Shown one piece after another: positions 7,690 to 15,953 of a DNA stretch of 31,633 nt. Location: NCBI GenBank assembly GCA_904502115.1, contig CAJGDW010000007.1, positions 1 through 31,633 of the forward strand, in the 5' to 3' direction. This DNA comes from Paludibacteraceae bacterium. GTDB lineage: Bacteria; Bacteroidota; Bacteroidia; Bacteroidales; Paludibacteraceae. Position numbers and translations under genes: made by a program. The notes under the pieces were generated by a model. That model saw nothing but the letters and a program-made list of their open reading frames with translations, ran no database searches and was not told the DNA's origin. Position 1 is the stretch's first letter, and each line of letters opens with the position of its first letter.

Positions 7690-9291
7690 TTACAATTGAG
7701 GACCAGCAGCAACCAATGCTTTACCAGCTTCATTACCTTCGTATTTAGCGAAGTTTTTGATGAAGCGAGCAGCCAAGTCTTTTGCTTTTTCTTCCCATTC
7801 GCAAGCGCAAGCGTAAGTGTCGCGAGGATCCAAGATAGCTGGATTTACGTTAGGAAGAGCGGTTGGTACTTCGAAGTCGAACATAGGGATTTTTTTGGTT
7901 TCAGCTTTCAAGATAGAGCCGTCCAAAATAGCGTCGATAATACCACGAGTATCAGGAATTGAGATACGTTTGCCAGTACCGTTCCAACCAGTGTTAACCA
8001 AGTATGCTTTAGCACCTGATTGTTCCATTTTCTTAACTAGTTCTTCAGCATATTTGGTTGGGTGCAATTCCAAGAATGCTTGACCAAAGCATGCAGAGAA
8101 AGTAGGAGTAGGTTCGGTAATACCACGTTCGGTACCTGCCAATTTAGCGGTGAAACCACTCAAGAAGTAATATTTGGTTTGTTCTGGAGTCAAGATAGAC
8201 ACTGGAGGCAATACACCAAATGCGTCAGCTGACAAGAAGATTACGTTCTTAGCAGCAGGAGCGGTAGAACCTGGTTGAATGTTGTTAATGTGTTCGATAG
8301 GATAAGAAACACGGGTGTTTTCGGTAACACTCTTATCGTTGAAGTCGATGGTACCATCGGCAGCAACAGTAACGTTTTCTAGCAATGCGTTGCGTTTGAT
8401 AGCACCGAAGATATCAGGTTCGCTAACTTTGTCCAAACCGATAACTTTAGCATAGCAACCACCTTCAAAGTTGAATACGCCGTTGTCGTCCCAACCGTGT
8501 TCGTCGTCACCAATCAAGCGACGTTTTGGATCGGTAGAAAGGGTGGTTTTACCAGTACCAGACAAACCGAAGAAGATAGCGGTGTTTTCGCCGTTCATGT
8601 CGCAGTTAGCAGAGCAGTGCATAGAAGCGATACCTTTCAAAGGCAAGTAGTAGTTCATCATAGAGAACATACCTTTTTTCATTTCACCACCGTACCAAGT
8701 GTTAAGGATGATTTGTTCGCGGCTGGTCAAGTTGAATACAACTGCAGTTTCGCTGTTCAAACCTAGTTCTTTGAAGTTTTCAACTTTAGCTTTAGAAGCG
8801 TTGTAAACGATGAAGTCAGGTTCGAAGTTAGCCAAATCTTCTTCAGAAGGACGGATGAACATGTTTTTAACAAAGTGTGCTTGCCATGCTACTTCCATGA
8901 TGAAACGAACTGACATACGGGTATCAGCGTTAGCACCGCAGAATGCATCGATAACAAACAATCTTTTGTTAGAAAGGCAATCTTGAGCGATGCCTTTTAG
9001 GACATTCCAAGATTCGGTAGAAAGAGGTTTGTTGTCGTTTTTATATTCGTCAGATGTCCACCAAACGGTATTTTTAGAAGTTTCGTCCATTACAATGAAT
9101 TTGTCTTTAGGTGAACGACCAGTGTAGATACCAGTCATTACGTTCACTGCACCAAGTTCAGTTTCTTGACCAACTTCAAAGCCTTCTAAACCAGCTTTGG
9201 TTTCTTCAGCAAACAATACTTCGTAAGAAGGATTGTGTACAATCTCAGTAGTTCCGGTAATACCGTACTTGCTTAAATCTAAATTTGCCAT
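7690..9291 (-). CDS. pckA: Phosphoenolpyruvate carboxykinase (ATP)
   Basis: PckA interconverts oxaloacetate and phosphoenolpyruvate with ATP/ADP. In fermentative Bacteroidales it often runs in the carboxylating direction on the route to succinate. The 533-residue length is standard. Visible motifs: MTGIYTGRSPKDKF (substrate site), NTWYGGEMKKGMFS, the P-loop GLSGTGKT at residues 242-249 followed by TTLSTD, GDDEHGW (metal-binding aspartates), SADAFGVLPPVS and NTGWNGTG. It is a single transcription unit, with a promoter at 9376-9406 and a terminator at 7641-7666. Codon use looks uniform and biased, with repeated use of a few codons, suggesting high expression. Confidence 0.97.
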   Translation of the reverse strand: MANLDLSKYGITGTTEIVHNPSYEVLFAEETKAGLEGFEVGQETELGAVNVMTGIYTGRSPKDKFIVMDETSKNTVWWTSDEYKNDNKPLSTESWNVLKGIAQDCLSNKRLFVIDAFCGANADTRMSVRFIMEVAWQAHFVKNMFIRPSEEDLANFEPDFIVYNASKAKVENFKELGLNSETAVVFNLTSREQIILNTWYGGEMKKGMFSMMNYYLPLKGIASMHCSANCDMNGENTAIFFGLSGTGKTTLSTDPKRRLIGDDEHGWDDNGVFNFEGGCYAKVIGLDKVSEPDIFGAIKRNALLENVTVAADGTIDFNDKSVTENTRVSYPIEHINNIQPGSTAPAAKNVIFLSADAFGVLPPVSILTPEQTKYYFLSGFTAKLAGTERGITEPTPTFSACFGQAFLELHPTKYAEELVKKMEQSGAKAYLVNTGWNGTGKRISIPDTRGIIDAILDGSILKAETKKIPMFDFEVPTALPNVNPAILDPRDTYACACEWEEKAKDLAARFIKNFAKYEGNEAGKALVAAGPQL

Positions 9292-9375
9292 CTTTTAATG
9301 TTATTAGTGAATGTATAAAAATTGTTTTCTTTCAATGAATACAACAGAAAATAATATTCCTTGTAATCCACAATG

Positions 9376-9406
9376 CAAATATAAACAGAAATATCCAAAT
9401 TAACAA
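9376..9406 (-). promoter_or_regulatory. Bacteroidetes-type promoter of pckA
   Basis: On the minus strand TTG (9406-9404) is followed after 20 bases by TATATTTG (9383-9376), a full match to TAnnTTTG. The -7 box is about 85 bases before the ATG, leaving an AT-rich leader in which I see no obvious structure. Confidence 0.6.
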
Positions 9407-9467
9407 CTCAAAGTGTCTAGTTCTGGCTTTATTTTTGCGAATAGTGTTATGGGATGCAGTTTTTTTG

Positions 9468-9475
9468 TACTTTTG
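9468..9475 (+). promoter_or_regulatory. Candidate -7 box of aroA
   Basis: TACTTTTG matches TAnnTTTG and lies 19 bases before the aroA ATG, giving a very short leader. No good -33 TTG is present; TTA at 9447-9449 is the nearest at the right spacing. Confidence 0.5.
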
Positions 9476-9494
9476 CATAAATTTTACCGAAAAA

Positions 9495-10733
9495 ATGAAA
9501 CAGCTTTGTATTAAATATCAACCTGCCGAGAGATTGGAAGCAATGGTGCAATTGCCAGCCTCCAAAAGTATTGCCAATAGGGCTTTGGTGGTGGCTGCAT
9601 TGGGTGGTTTTGAGCATTGTCTTGAAAATTTGTCCGATTGCGATGATACACAAGCTGTTTTGTGCGCTTTATCGAGTCAAACGCATACACCTAACATTGG
9701 AGCTGCTGGTACAGCCATGCGTTTTTTGACCGCTTACTACGCACAAAAAGAAGGCGTGTGGGAGTTGTCGGGTAGTGAACGCATGCATCAGCGCCCCATT
9801 GGTATTTTGGTGGATGCTTTGCGTAGTCTAGGGGCCGATATTACCTATTTGCAACAGGAAGGATATCCTCCGCTTCGCATTGTCGGCAAAAAGTTAAAGG
9901 GTGGTAAAATAGCCCTTAATGGTGGTGTTAGTAGTCAGTATATATCGGCTTTGTTAATGGTAGCTCCGTTGATGCAAGAAGGTTTGACACTGCAACTAAC
10001 AGACAAGGTAGTGAGCGTTCCTTATATCAAGATGACCTTATCGTTGATGCACCATTTTGGTATTGAATCGAAGTTGGATGGTACGGTTGTTCAGGTAGCT
10101 CCACAAGCTTATCAAGCACGTCCTTTTGTTGTAGAAAACGATTGGTCGGCAGCCTCTTACTGGTATGCTGTTGTGGCATTGCACGGTAATGCTTCTATAA
10201 CATTGCCTTATTTGAATGCCGATAGCTGGCAAGGCGATTCGGAATTGGTGCGTTTGTTTGCCCCATTGGGTGTTACTACTACTTTTACCTCGCAAGGGGT
10301 GCTTATAGCAAGCAAAGAGGTTCAATTGCCATCGTGCTATGATTGTAATTTAGCCTCGCAACCCGATTTGGCGCAAACTTTGGTGGTTGCTTGTTTGCTG
10401 TTGGGGGTTCCTTTTCGTTTCTCGGGATTGGGTAACCTAAAAATAAAGGAAACCGACCGCATTGCAGCCTTGATTGCCGAGTGCAAAAAGATGGGTTTTG
10501 TGTTGAGAGAAGTAGCCGATGGTGTTTTGGTTTGGGACGGAGAAAAAACATTGCCCATGCAACCACTCGTTATTGATACGTACGAAGATCATCGCATGGC
10601 CATGGCATTTGCTCCTACCGTATTAAAATTGGGTGAAATAAAAATTAACAACCCACAAGTGGTGACCAAATCATATCCACAATATTGGAAAGAATTTGAA
10701 AAACTTTTGCAAATCAATATGCTAGGTTTGTGA
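9495..10733 (+). CDS. aroA: 3-phosphoshikimate 1-carboxyvinyltransferase (EPSP synthase)
   Basis: AroA joins shikimate 3-phosphate and phosphoenolpyruvate to form EPSP in the aromatic amino acid pathway. From the ATG at 9495 it has 412 residues. Visible motifs: LPASKSIANRALV (N-terminal substrate loop), GAAGTAMRFLTAY (the family's GNAGTxMR region in Bacteroidetes form), GSERMHQRPIGILVDAL, GGVSSQYISALLM, IKETDRIAAL and YEDHRMAMAF near the C-terminus. The frame stays open upstream to TTG 9435, but that start would place the candidate promoter inside the gene and adds residues foreign to the family. It is followed after 53 bases by rpiB on the same strand. Confidence 0.96.
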   Translation: MKQLCIKYQPAERLEAMVQLPASKSIANRALVVAALGGFEHCLENLSDCDDTQAVLCALSSQTHTPNIGAAGTAMRFLTAYYAQKEGVWELSGSERMHQRPIGILVDALRSLGADITYLQQEGYPPLRIVGKKLKGGKIALNGGVSSQYISALLMVAPLMQEGLTLQLTDKVVSVPYIKMTLSLMHHFGIESKLDGTVVQVAPQAYQARPFVVENDWSAASYWYAVVALHGNASITLPYLNADSWQGDSELVRLFAPLGVTTTFTSQGVLIASKEVQLPSCYDCNLASQPDLAQTLVVACLLLGVPFRFSGLGNLKIKETDRIAALIAECKKMGFVLREVADGVLVWDGEKTLPMQPLVIDTYEDHRMAMAFAPTVLKLGEIKINNPQVVTKSYPQYWKEFEKLLQINMLGL

Positions 10734-10742
10734 TATTTACAT

Positions 10743-10750
10743 TACTTTTG
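10743..10750 (+). promoter_or_regulatory. Candidate -7 box of rpiB
   Basis: TACTTTTG matches TAnnTTTG and lies 36 bases before the rpiB ATG, in the short gap after aroA. No TTG at the usual spacing is visible, so it may be weak, or rpiB may also be read from aroA. Confidence 0.4.
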
Positions 10751-10786
10751 TGTTGATAAAAATAAAATATTAATAAAACCCCTAAT

Positions 10787-11239
10787 ATGAAAGATTTAAA
10801 TACCTTACGCGTTGCCGTGGCATGTGACCATGCCGGTTTTGAATTAAAAGAAGAATTGGTGAAAATTTTCTCGGACAAATTGTTTGAGTTGAAAGATTTT
10901 GGTACCTATTCGAGCGATAGTGTGGATTATCCAGACATGATTCACCCTATGGCAAAAGAAGTGAATGACGGAAATTTTGATTTTGGCATTGCTATTTGCG
11001 GTAGTGGTAATGGCGTTAGTATGGTGGCTAACAAATACAAAAACGTGCGTGCTGCATTGTGCTGGCAAGTAGAATTGGCTAAATTGGCACGTCAACACAA
11101 CGATGCAAACATCGTATCGATTCCTGCACGTTTTATCAGTCAAGTTACTGCTGAATTGATTATTGAAGCATTTCTTCAAACCGATTTTGAAGGAGGCCGT
11201 CACTTGGCGCGCGTTAGCAAAATTTCAGCAATGCTTTAA
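10787..11239 (+). CDS. rpiB: Ribose 5-phosphate isomerase B
   Basis: RpiB interconverts ribose 5-phosphate and ribulose 5-phosphate in the pentose phosphate pathway. The 150-residue length fits the RpiB/LacAB fold. Visible residues: ACDHAGFELK at residues 12-21 (sugar-phosphate binding), YPD, the anion loop ICGSGNGVSMVANK with the catalytic Cys, and RQHNDANIVSIPARFI. The last motif reads SIPARFI where many homologues have ALGARFI. The stop TAA (11237-11239) interlocks with the stop of the convergent coaD gene, leaving no room for a terminator between them. Confidence 0.93.
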   Translation: MKDLNTLRVAVACDHAGFELKEELVKIFSDKLFELKDFGTYSSDSVDYPDMIHPMAKEVNDGNFDFGIAICGSGNGVSMVANKYKNVRAALCWQVELAKLARQHNDANIVSIPARFISQVTAELIIEAFLQTDFEGGRHLARVSKISAML

Positions 11240-11679
11240 TCTTGTTGGGGAAGATATGACGAAACATCTTTCCCATATTTTTTTAATTCGCGTACAATGC
11301 TGGATGAAACCTCTTTTAAGGCAGGATCGGCTAGTAAAAAGATGGTTTCTGCTCCAAAGAAAGTATAATTGACCTTGGCTATTTCTTGCTCGTATGCCAA
11401 ATCGGTCTCGTTTCTAATGCCACGGATAATGCACGTGGCATTTTCTTTTTGTAGTAGGTCGGCTGTGAGGCAATTGTATCGAATAACTTTGATTTGAGGG
11501 TTGTTTTGGTACAATTGCTCAATGATGCTGGCGTTATCTTCTTCGGCTCCTTCTTTATGGCTGTTATCGCCAATGGCAATAATAACCCTATCGAAAAGGC
11601 GTAATGCCCTTTCTACTATGTTGGCGTGTCCTTGGGTAAAAGGATTAAAAGAACCCGGGAAAATGGCCGTGCGACTCAT
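11236..11679 (-). CDS. coaD: Phosphopantetheine adenylyltransferase (PPAT)
   Basis: CoaD transfers AMP from ATP to 4'-phosphopantetheine, the penultimate step of coenzyme A synthesis. It has 147 residues. Visible motifs: FPGSFNPFTQGHANIV, with the nucleotidyltransferase TxGH signature; RVIIAIGDNSHKEG; IIRGIRNETDLAYE; and KEVSSSIVREL near the end. It starts three bases after the stop of the upstream lipoprotein gene, so the two are almost certainly co-transcribed from the promoter at 12981-12988. Its stop codon shares two bases with that of rpiB on the other strand. Confidence 0.96.
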   Translation of the reverse strand: MSRTAIFPGSFNPFTQGHANIVERALRLFDRVIIAIGDNSHKEGAEEDNASIIEQLYQNNPQIKVIRYNCLTADLLQKENATCIIRGIRNETDLAYEQEIAKVNYTFFGAETIFLLADPALKEVSSSIVRELKKYGKDVSSYLPQQD

Positions 11680-11682
11680 GTT

Positions 11683-12957
11683 TTATTTTCGGATAAAATC
11701 AACTCTTCTGATGCGTCCTTCCCATACTTCAAGCGCTTTTTGATTGCTAGCTTGTGTGTTAAATAGGTATAGGTTGTCGTTAAGGACAGCTGCGCATGCA
11801 CCTTTTTGGAAGGAGAATGTGCTGGGTTGTTGTTGGTAAGAATCGATTAGACTCCACGAGTAACCATTGTTGTTAGAAACGTAATTGTCGGTTATAACTT
11901 GACCATTGTTGAATCCGTTCATAACAAAGATACTGTGGTCGTAATAGGCGCAAATAGGCTCGTAGCAAGGAGTAATGCCGTATTTGCCTGTTTGGTTTAG
12001 AATGTTGGTCCAATAGTAACCATTGTCGGACGATATAATGCAGTTTTGTGCTACGCCATCTTGCTCTCCGCCAATAAGATACAAACCGTATGGGGTTTGT
12101 AGGGTGGTGGCACCTTCTAATGCAAACTGGTTGGGTAGGATACTTTGGGTGTTTTGTTGGATTTGGTTGCCGTCATACGAAAGCAAAATAGCCTCGTTGT
12201 TAGTGTTTTTGCCGGCTATCCAAAGTGTATTTTGTAGATTGCCTAGCAATGTGGTCATGGTGCCTTCTGTAAGTGTGCCCACCGTAGTCCATAGGTTTTG
12301 ATCAAATTGCAGTAGCAATGTGCCTGTTTGGTTAATGGCAAAAATGTGGTTTTGTAGGGTAGCGATTGACGATATTTCGTACTCCGATTCAAAACTTACT
12401 TCTTGTGACCATCCGCTTCCGTAGTTGCTATAGACAATGTATTGGTAGTTGGTTGCTTGTGGGTTGCAAACAAAAACATAAATGGCTTGTGTAGTGGTGG
12501 CCACCTTGAACGATGATGCATTGCTGTTTATAACAGTAGGTTCTTTCCAGATAATTTCATCTGGATTAACGCTGTGTTGGTTAACAGTAATGGTATAGGT
12601 AGCTTCATTTTTTTGGTTTTGAGACAAAATGTACATCGAAACAGGTTGGCTAAAGTCAATACTGTCTTGGGTACTCCAACTTACATTGTTGACTTTTATT
12701 TCTTTAGGGCTTCCTGTGTAGGTGATGTAAGGCAATAACTTACTTAAACTATAACCGTATGATACAGAGTCTTCGTTGTAAATGAGGCAATTGATGGTGT
12801 CAACTGTAAATTGGATATTTTCAATACCAGGGACCTCTTTGTGCGACTTAAAGGTAAATGTTTTGATGTGTGGACTGGATTTTAGTACCACATCGCTTTG
12901 TACACAACTGGTTAGTAGAATAGCGAAGAATAAAGTTATTGCAAGAATGTGTCTCAT
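11683..12957 (-). CDS. Lipoprotein, probable beta-propeller, DUF6242-like
   Basis: The 424-residue protein begins with a lipoprotein signal (MRHILAITLFFAILLTSC, Cys18), so it is probably anchored to the outer or inner membrane. After an N-terminal beta domain (about residues 25-135, ending near ATYTITVNQHSV) come repeated units with YLIGG, SSDNGYYWTNI, VSNNNGYSW and NDNLYLFN. These resemble Kelch or sialidase-like propeller blades with Asp-box-like SxDxGxxW motifs. The layout resembles Bacteroidetes DUF6242 proteins, whose function is not known to me. It precedes coaD by three bases in a two-gene unit, but nothing links it to coenzyme A. Enzyme activity is not implied: Asp-boxes are structural. 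Confidence 0.7.
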   Translation of the reverse strand: MRHILAITLFFAILLTSCVQSDVVLKSSPHIKTFTFKSHKEVPGIENIQFTVDTINCLIYNEDSVSYGYSLSKLLPYITYTGSPKEIKVNNVSWSTQDSIDFSQPVSMYILSQNQKNEATYTITVNQHSVNPDEIIWKEPTVINSNASSFKVATTTQAIYVFVCNPQATNYQYIVYSNYGSGWSQEVSFESEYEISSIATLQNHIFAINQTGTLLLQFDQNLWTTVGTLTEGTMTTLLGNLQNTLWIAGKNTNNEAILLSYDGNQIQQNTQSILPNQFALEGATTLQTPYGLYLIGGEQDGVAQNCIISSDNGYYWTNILNQTGKYGITPCYEPICAYYDHSIFVMNGFNNGQVITDNYVSNNNGYSWSLIDSYQQQPSTFSFQKGACAAVLNDNLYLFNTQASNQKALEVWEGRIRRVDFIRK

Positions 12958-12980
12958 GGTATTGTCCTTATACGTTGGTG

Positions 12981-12988
12981 CAAAAATA
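12981..12988 (-). promoter_or_regulatory. Candidate -7 box of the lipoprotein-coaD unit
   Basis: TATTTTTG on the minus strand matches TAnnTTTG, 23 bases before the lipoprotein ATG. It lies directly beside the terminator of the upstream gene. No clear -33 element is seen. Confidence 0.45.
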
Positions 12989-12990
12989 CA

Positions 12991-13021
12991 AAAAAACGGG
13001 ATAACCTATCGATTATCCCGT
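12991..13021 (-). terminator. Rho-independent terminator of the OmpA/TPR lipoprotein gene
   Basis: A 9-bp perfect inverted repeat (ACGGGATAA / TTATCCCGT, arms 12996-13004 and 13013-13021) has an 8-base loop. It is followed on the minus strand by a T run (A run 12991-12996). It lies 21 bases past the stop at 13043. Confidence 0.85.
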
Positions 13022-13042
13022 CTTTTTTAGTTAAAAATATGC

Positions 13043-14719
13043 TTATTGAATAGCAGCTTTGAATTCGTCAAGCAACCAGAATTTAGCAAATTCTAGGTCG
13101 GTAGCAGCATCAGCAGCTTTTTTCTTGCAGATACCAGCAGCCGATTTCAACGAAGAGCAAACTTTTTCAAGGTTGTTTTCGCGAGCAGCGCATACTGCCA
13201 TCAAATAGTAGGTGTTACCATTTTTATCGGTGATGTTTTCTAGGATAGAAGCAGCTCTATCAACGTTACCGCTTAGCAATTGTGCCAATGCAGCGTTGTT
13301 AGAGACCATGTCACCAAATGCTTCAACAGCTTTTGCGTATTCACCTTTTTGGATGTAAAGCAAACCTTGAGCTTCGTTGATGTTTTCTACGCTAGCAGCT
13401 TTACCTAGGTATGCAGCAGCATCTTCGGTGTTGAAGTCTAGCATAGCAAGCAATGCATAGTTGAAATTGGTTTCAGCAGCTTCAGCACCACCATTGTTTG
13501 CAGCGCTTGCCAACAAGTTTTTGGTTTCGTCAAATTGACCTTTAGCATAGTTCAATGCAGCCAAGTTGTTGGTAGTTTTCCAGTTTTCTGGGTTTTGTTT
13601 AGCGTTGATTTCGGTGAAGCTAGCAGCTTCTTCTACAGAAGCAGCGATGGTAGCAGCGTGCATCAATTCTTCAGGGCTTAGTTCGCTAGGATTGTTTCTA
13701 GCCATGTCTAAGATTTGTTCGTCGGTTTTACCCGCTTTGATAACGGTAAGAGCTAGTTGAGAACGACGCAATTTAGGAAGAATGTCTTTTGCTAGTTCGG
13801 TGTAAGCAGCAGAAAGGTTTTTGATTTGTGCTTCGCGTTCTGCTGGGTCTTGATAAGTACCTAGTACACTAAGAATAAGCTCTTTGTCTTGAATGTTTGA
13901 TTCGTTAACCAATTGTTGGAAACCTTCCCAGTCTTGAGCGATGTATTTAGCATCGATAGCAGCACGGTTGTTTCTTTGTGTTTTCAAGAAGTTAACGGTA
14001 TTTTTTTGACGAGCGTTAGCCAATTTTTCGTTCAATTCAACACCACCATCAGGAGATGCAGTAGAAATAACTTCGATGCTTTGTACTGAGCGAGTTTTGT
14101 CTTTTGCAGTAGCAGCTGCAGCAGCGTTCAATGCTCTTACGTCTTTGTTGTTTCTAACGTTAGATTGTTGAATTTGGAACATGATGTCTGCTTTGGTTAC
14201 TTCTGCAGTGTCGCGCATGAAACCAGTTGCAGTTACAGCAGGTTCTACTTCGGCAGCGCAAGCAAGTGTTTCGGTTGCAATACAACCAACAGCAATTTCA
14301 ACTTCTGGGATTTCAACAGCTTTGTCTTTCAAAGTAGCTTTGAAGCGCAAAACTAGTTTCGATTGTTTCATTGCAGGAACATAGTCGAACGAGAAGTTTT
14401 GGGTAACAGTACCACCAGCTTTGTATTGGATGGTTTCGTTGTTGCCTTCTACTTTTGCACCTTGGTAGGTAGCGGGTTCAGAAGTAGCTTCGCCTCCTTC
14501 GTATACCAATACTGGAGTTACTTCTACGATGCCATTTTCAGCGAAGTATTTTTCGGGGAAGGTTGCGGTAATGGTACCTTCTACTTTGCCACCTTTTACT
14601 TCAAGTGGATTGGGGTTTACGGTAAAGTATTCGGGTTTCAATTCGCCCAAATCTTGACACGATGCCAAAGCAGCCATTGCTGCAAAGCAAATTCCTAAGC
14701 GTAATAAAATCTTTTTCAT
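13043..14719 (-). CDS. Lipoprotein with OmpA-like region and TPR-like repeats
   Basis: From the ATG at 14719 the protein has 558 residues and starts MKKILLRLGICFAAMAALASC, a lipoprotein signal with Cys21. The frame is open further upstream, but that part has no signal-peptide logic. Parts in order: a beta-rich region at about 25-180; an OmpA-like stretch at about 187-245 (SIEVISTASPDGGVELNEKLANARQKNTV mirrors the peptidoglycan-binding pattern, but lacks the exact NxxLSxxRA form); a helical linker; and TPR-like helices at about 385-530, with ALNYAKGQFDETKNLL and GLLYIQKGEYAKAVEAF. A lipoprotein with such parts is probably a periplasmic or outer-membrane scaffold. Type IX PorE has a related mix of domains in another order, but I do not claim identity. 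Codon use suggests strong expression. Confidence 0.72.
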   Translation of the reverse strand: MKKILLRLGICFAAMAALASCQDLGELKPEYFTVNPNPLEVKGGKVEGTITATFPEKYFAENGIVEVTPVLVYEGGEATSEPATYQGAKVEGNNETIQYKAGGTVTQNFSFDYVPAMKQSKLVLRFKATLKDKAVEIPEVEIAVGCIATETLACAAEVEPAVTATGFMRDTAEVTKADIMFQIQQSNVRNNKDVRALNAAAAATAKDKTRSVQSIEVISTASPDGGVELNEKLANARQKNTVNFLKTQRNNRAAIDAKYIAQDWEGFQQLVNESNIQDKELILSVLGTYQDPAEREAQIKNLSAAYTELAKDILPKLRRSQLALTVIKAGKTDEQILDMARNNPSELSPEELMHAATIAASVEEAASFTEINAKQNPENWKTTNNLAALNYAKGQFDETKNLLASAANNGGAEAAETNFNYALLAMLDFNTEDAAAYLGKAASVENINEAQGLLYIQKGEYAKAVEAFGDMVSNNAALAQLLSGNVDRAASILENITDKNGNTYYLMAVCAARENNLEKVCSSLKSAAGICKKKAADAATDLEFAKFWLLDEFKAAIQ

Positions 14720-14772
14720 TCTATTGTTATTAAAGTAAATAATTGTCTTAATCAAAAAACAGTATATCGGTA

Positions 14773-14780
14773 CAAAGATA
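14773..14780 (-). promoter_or_regulatory. Candidate -7 box of the OmpA/TPR lipoprotein
   Basis: TATCTTTG on the minus strand matches TAnnTTTG, 53 bases before the ATG at 14719. No convincing -33 TTG is seen at 18-21 bases. The rest of the 190-base gap to 14910 is AT-rich, and I see nothing else in it. Confidence 0.5.
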
Positions 14781-14909
14781 GAAAAAAAACAATAATTCGA
14801 TTCGTGAGGGGGTCCTTTTTTAAAGAAAGTATAGAGGTTTGTTTGCAATATTTGTAAAAATTAACATTTTTTTTTCCTTTAAAGATGACTAATTCATGAA
14901 CTTTGTATC

Positions 14910-15863
14910 ATGATTTGTTATCCATTGTCCTGGTTATCAACTAAACGAGTCAGTAATTTGACCAAATTATGGGCATCGTATGTAGGTTCGGTATTGTTGC
15001 GTAGGAATACTATAATGGGGTATCCGTATGCGGCATCTATCGAACCGGCTAATTATTGCAACTTATCGTGCCCTCAATGCCCTACGGGCAGGCATCAAAT
15101 TGATAAAAAGGCGCAAAATTTATCGTATCAAGATTTCTCGTACATAGTGGATGCCTTATCGCCCTATTTGATGTACCTCAATTTGTATTTTCAAGGCGAA
15201 TCTTTTCTCAATAAGGATTTGCCTAAAATGATACAATACGCCAATCGAAAAAAAATCTATACTTGTGTATCGACAAATGGACATTTTTTGACGCCAGAGG
15301 TTATTGATGGCTTAAAACAATCGGGGATAAACCGCTTGATTATTTGTTTAGATGGCGCCAATCAACAATCGTACGAGAAATACAGGGTGGGAGGCGATTT
15401 TACCAAGGTTACGGAAGGTATAAAACGTTGTGTAGAGGTGGGGCTGCCTGTAGAGGTGCAATGTTTGCTATTGCAATCGACCGAAAACGAGAAGCAAGAA
15501 ATTATTCGCTTGGTCAAATCGTTGGGTGTAAAGAAGTTTTACTTTAAGAAGGCCCAGTTCTACGACAATTATTTATTGCCAAAAGAAGATAAAAATCGTC
15601 GTTACGTGCAGTTGTCAGATGGTTCGTTGCGCACCAAACGAAAATGGAAAAACAGGTGCTTTAGGATGTGGTCGTCTGTTATTGTAGATGTGTATGGCAG
15701 GGTGTTGCCTTGTTGTTACGATAAACATGCGATTCATGCTTACGGAAATATGCTAAACCAATCCTTTTACTCCATTTGGAATGGCGATAAAGCAGCAAAA
15801 TTTAGGGAACAAATTAGGAAAGATAGAACTGTCATTTCAATGTGTACCAATTGTACAGAATAA
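14910..15863 (+). CDS. Radical SAM protein with SPASM domain
   Basis: The 317-residue protein carries the radical SAM cluster motif CNLSCPQC (Cys50, Cys54, Cys57), preceded by ASIEPANY. It continues with the typical barrel segments YLNLYFQGESFLNKDL, CVSTNGHFL and RLIICLDGANQQSY. The C-terminal part holds cysteines that fit a SPASM auxiliary cluster domain: NRCFRMWSS, VLPCCYDKH and MCTNC at the very end. Such proteins modify peptides, proteins or small molecules using S-adenosylmethionine radicals. No precursor peptide gene or substrate protein is adjacent, so the substrate is unknown. The N-terminal 40 residues are basic and precede the fold. It ends at a shared terminator with the convergent unit downstream. 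Confidence 0.9.
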   Translation: MICYPLSWLSTKRVSNLTKLWASYVGSVLLRRNTIMGYPYAASIEPANYCNLSCPQCPTGRHQIDKKAQNLSYQDFSYIVDALSPYLMYLNLYFQGESFLNKDLPKMIQYANRKKIYTCVSTNGHFLTPEVIDGLKQSGINRLIICLDGANQQSYEKYRVGGDFTKVTEGIKRCVEVGLPVEVQCLLLQSTENEKQEIIRLVKSLGVKKFYFKKAQFYDNYLLPKEDKNRRYVQLSDGSLRTKRKWKNRCFRMWSSVIVDVYGRVLPCCYDKHAIHAYGNMLNQSFYSIWNGDKAAKFREQIRKDRTVISMCTNCTE

Positions 15864-15900
15864 TAGTATCGGTTTCCTTAGTCAACTTTCGATAGATAAT

Positions 15901-15936
15901 AAAAAAGAGGGTAATCCATGGGATACCCTCTTTTTT
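15901..15936. terminator. Bidirectional terminator between radical SAM gene and SUMF1-like gene
   Basis: A perfect 13-bp inverted repeat (AAAAAAGAGGGTA / TACCCTCTTTTTT) has a short inner TCC/GGA extension. It has A and T runs on its two sides, so it can end transcripts in both directions. It lies between convergent genes. Confidence 0.9.
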
Positions 15937-15953
15937 GTTGGTGTATATTGTTC

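Noticed and set aside
7696..8766. Plus-strand reading frames inside pckA (7696-7962, 7817-8083, 8497-8766)
   Set aside because: They are antisense shadows of a strongly codon-biased gene with clear PEPCK motifs. No promoter or family resemblance.
9435..9494. TTG 9435 as aroA start
   Set aside because: The -7 box TACTTTTG (9468-9475) would then lie inside the gene, and the 20 extra residues are not AroA-like.
14165..14698. Plus-strand reading frames inside the OmpA/TPR lipoprotein gene
   Set aside because: They are antisense to a gene with a lipobox and domain signals. Compositional shadows only.
14720..14848. Upstream extension of the OmpA/TPR lipoprotein to 14848
   Set aside because: It spans the promoter box at 14773-14780 and hides the lipoprotein signal that starts at 14719.
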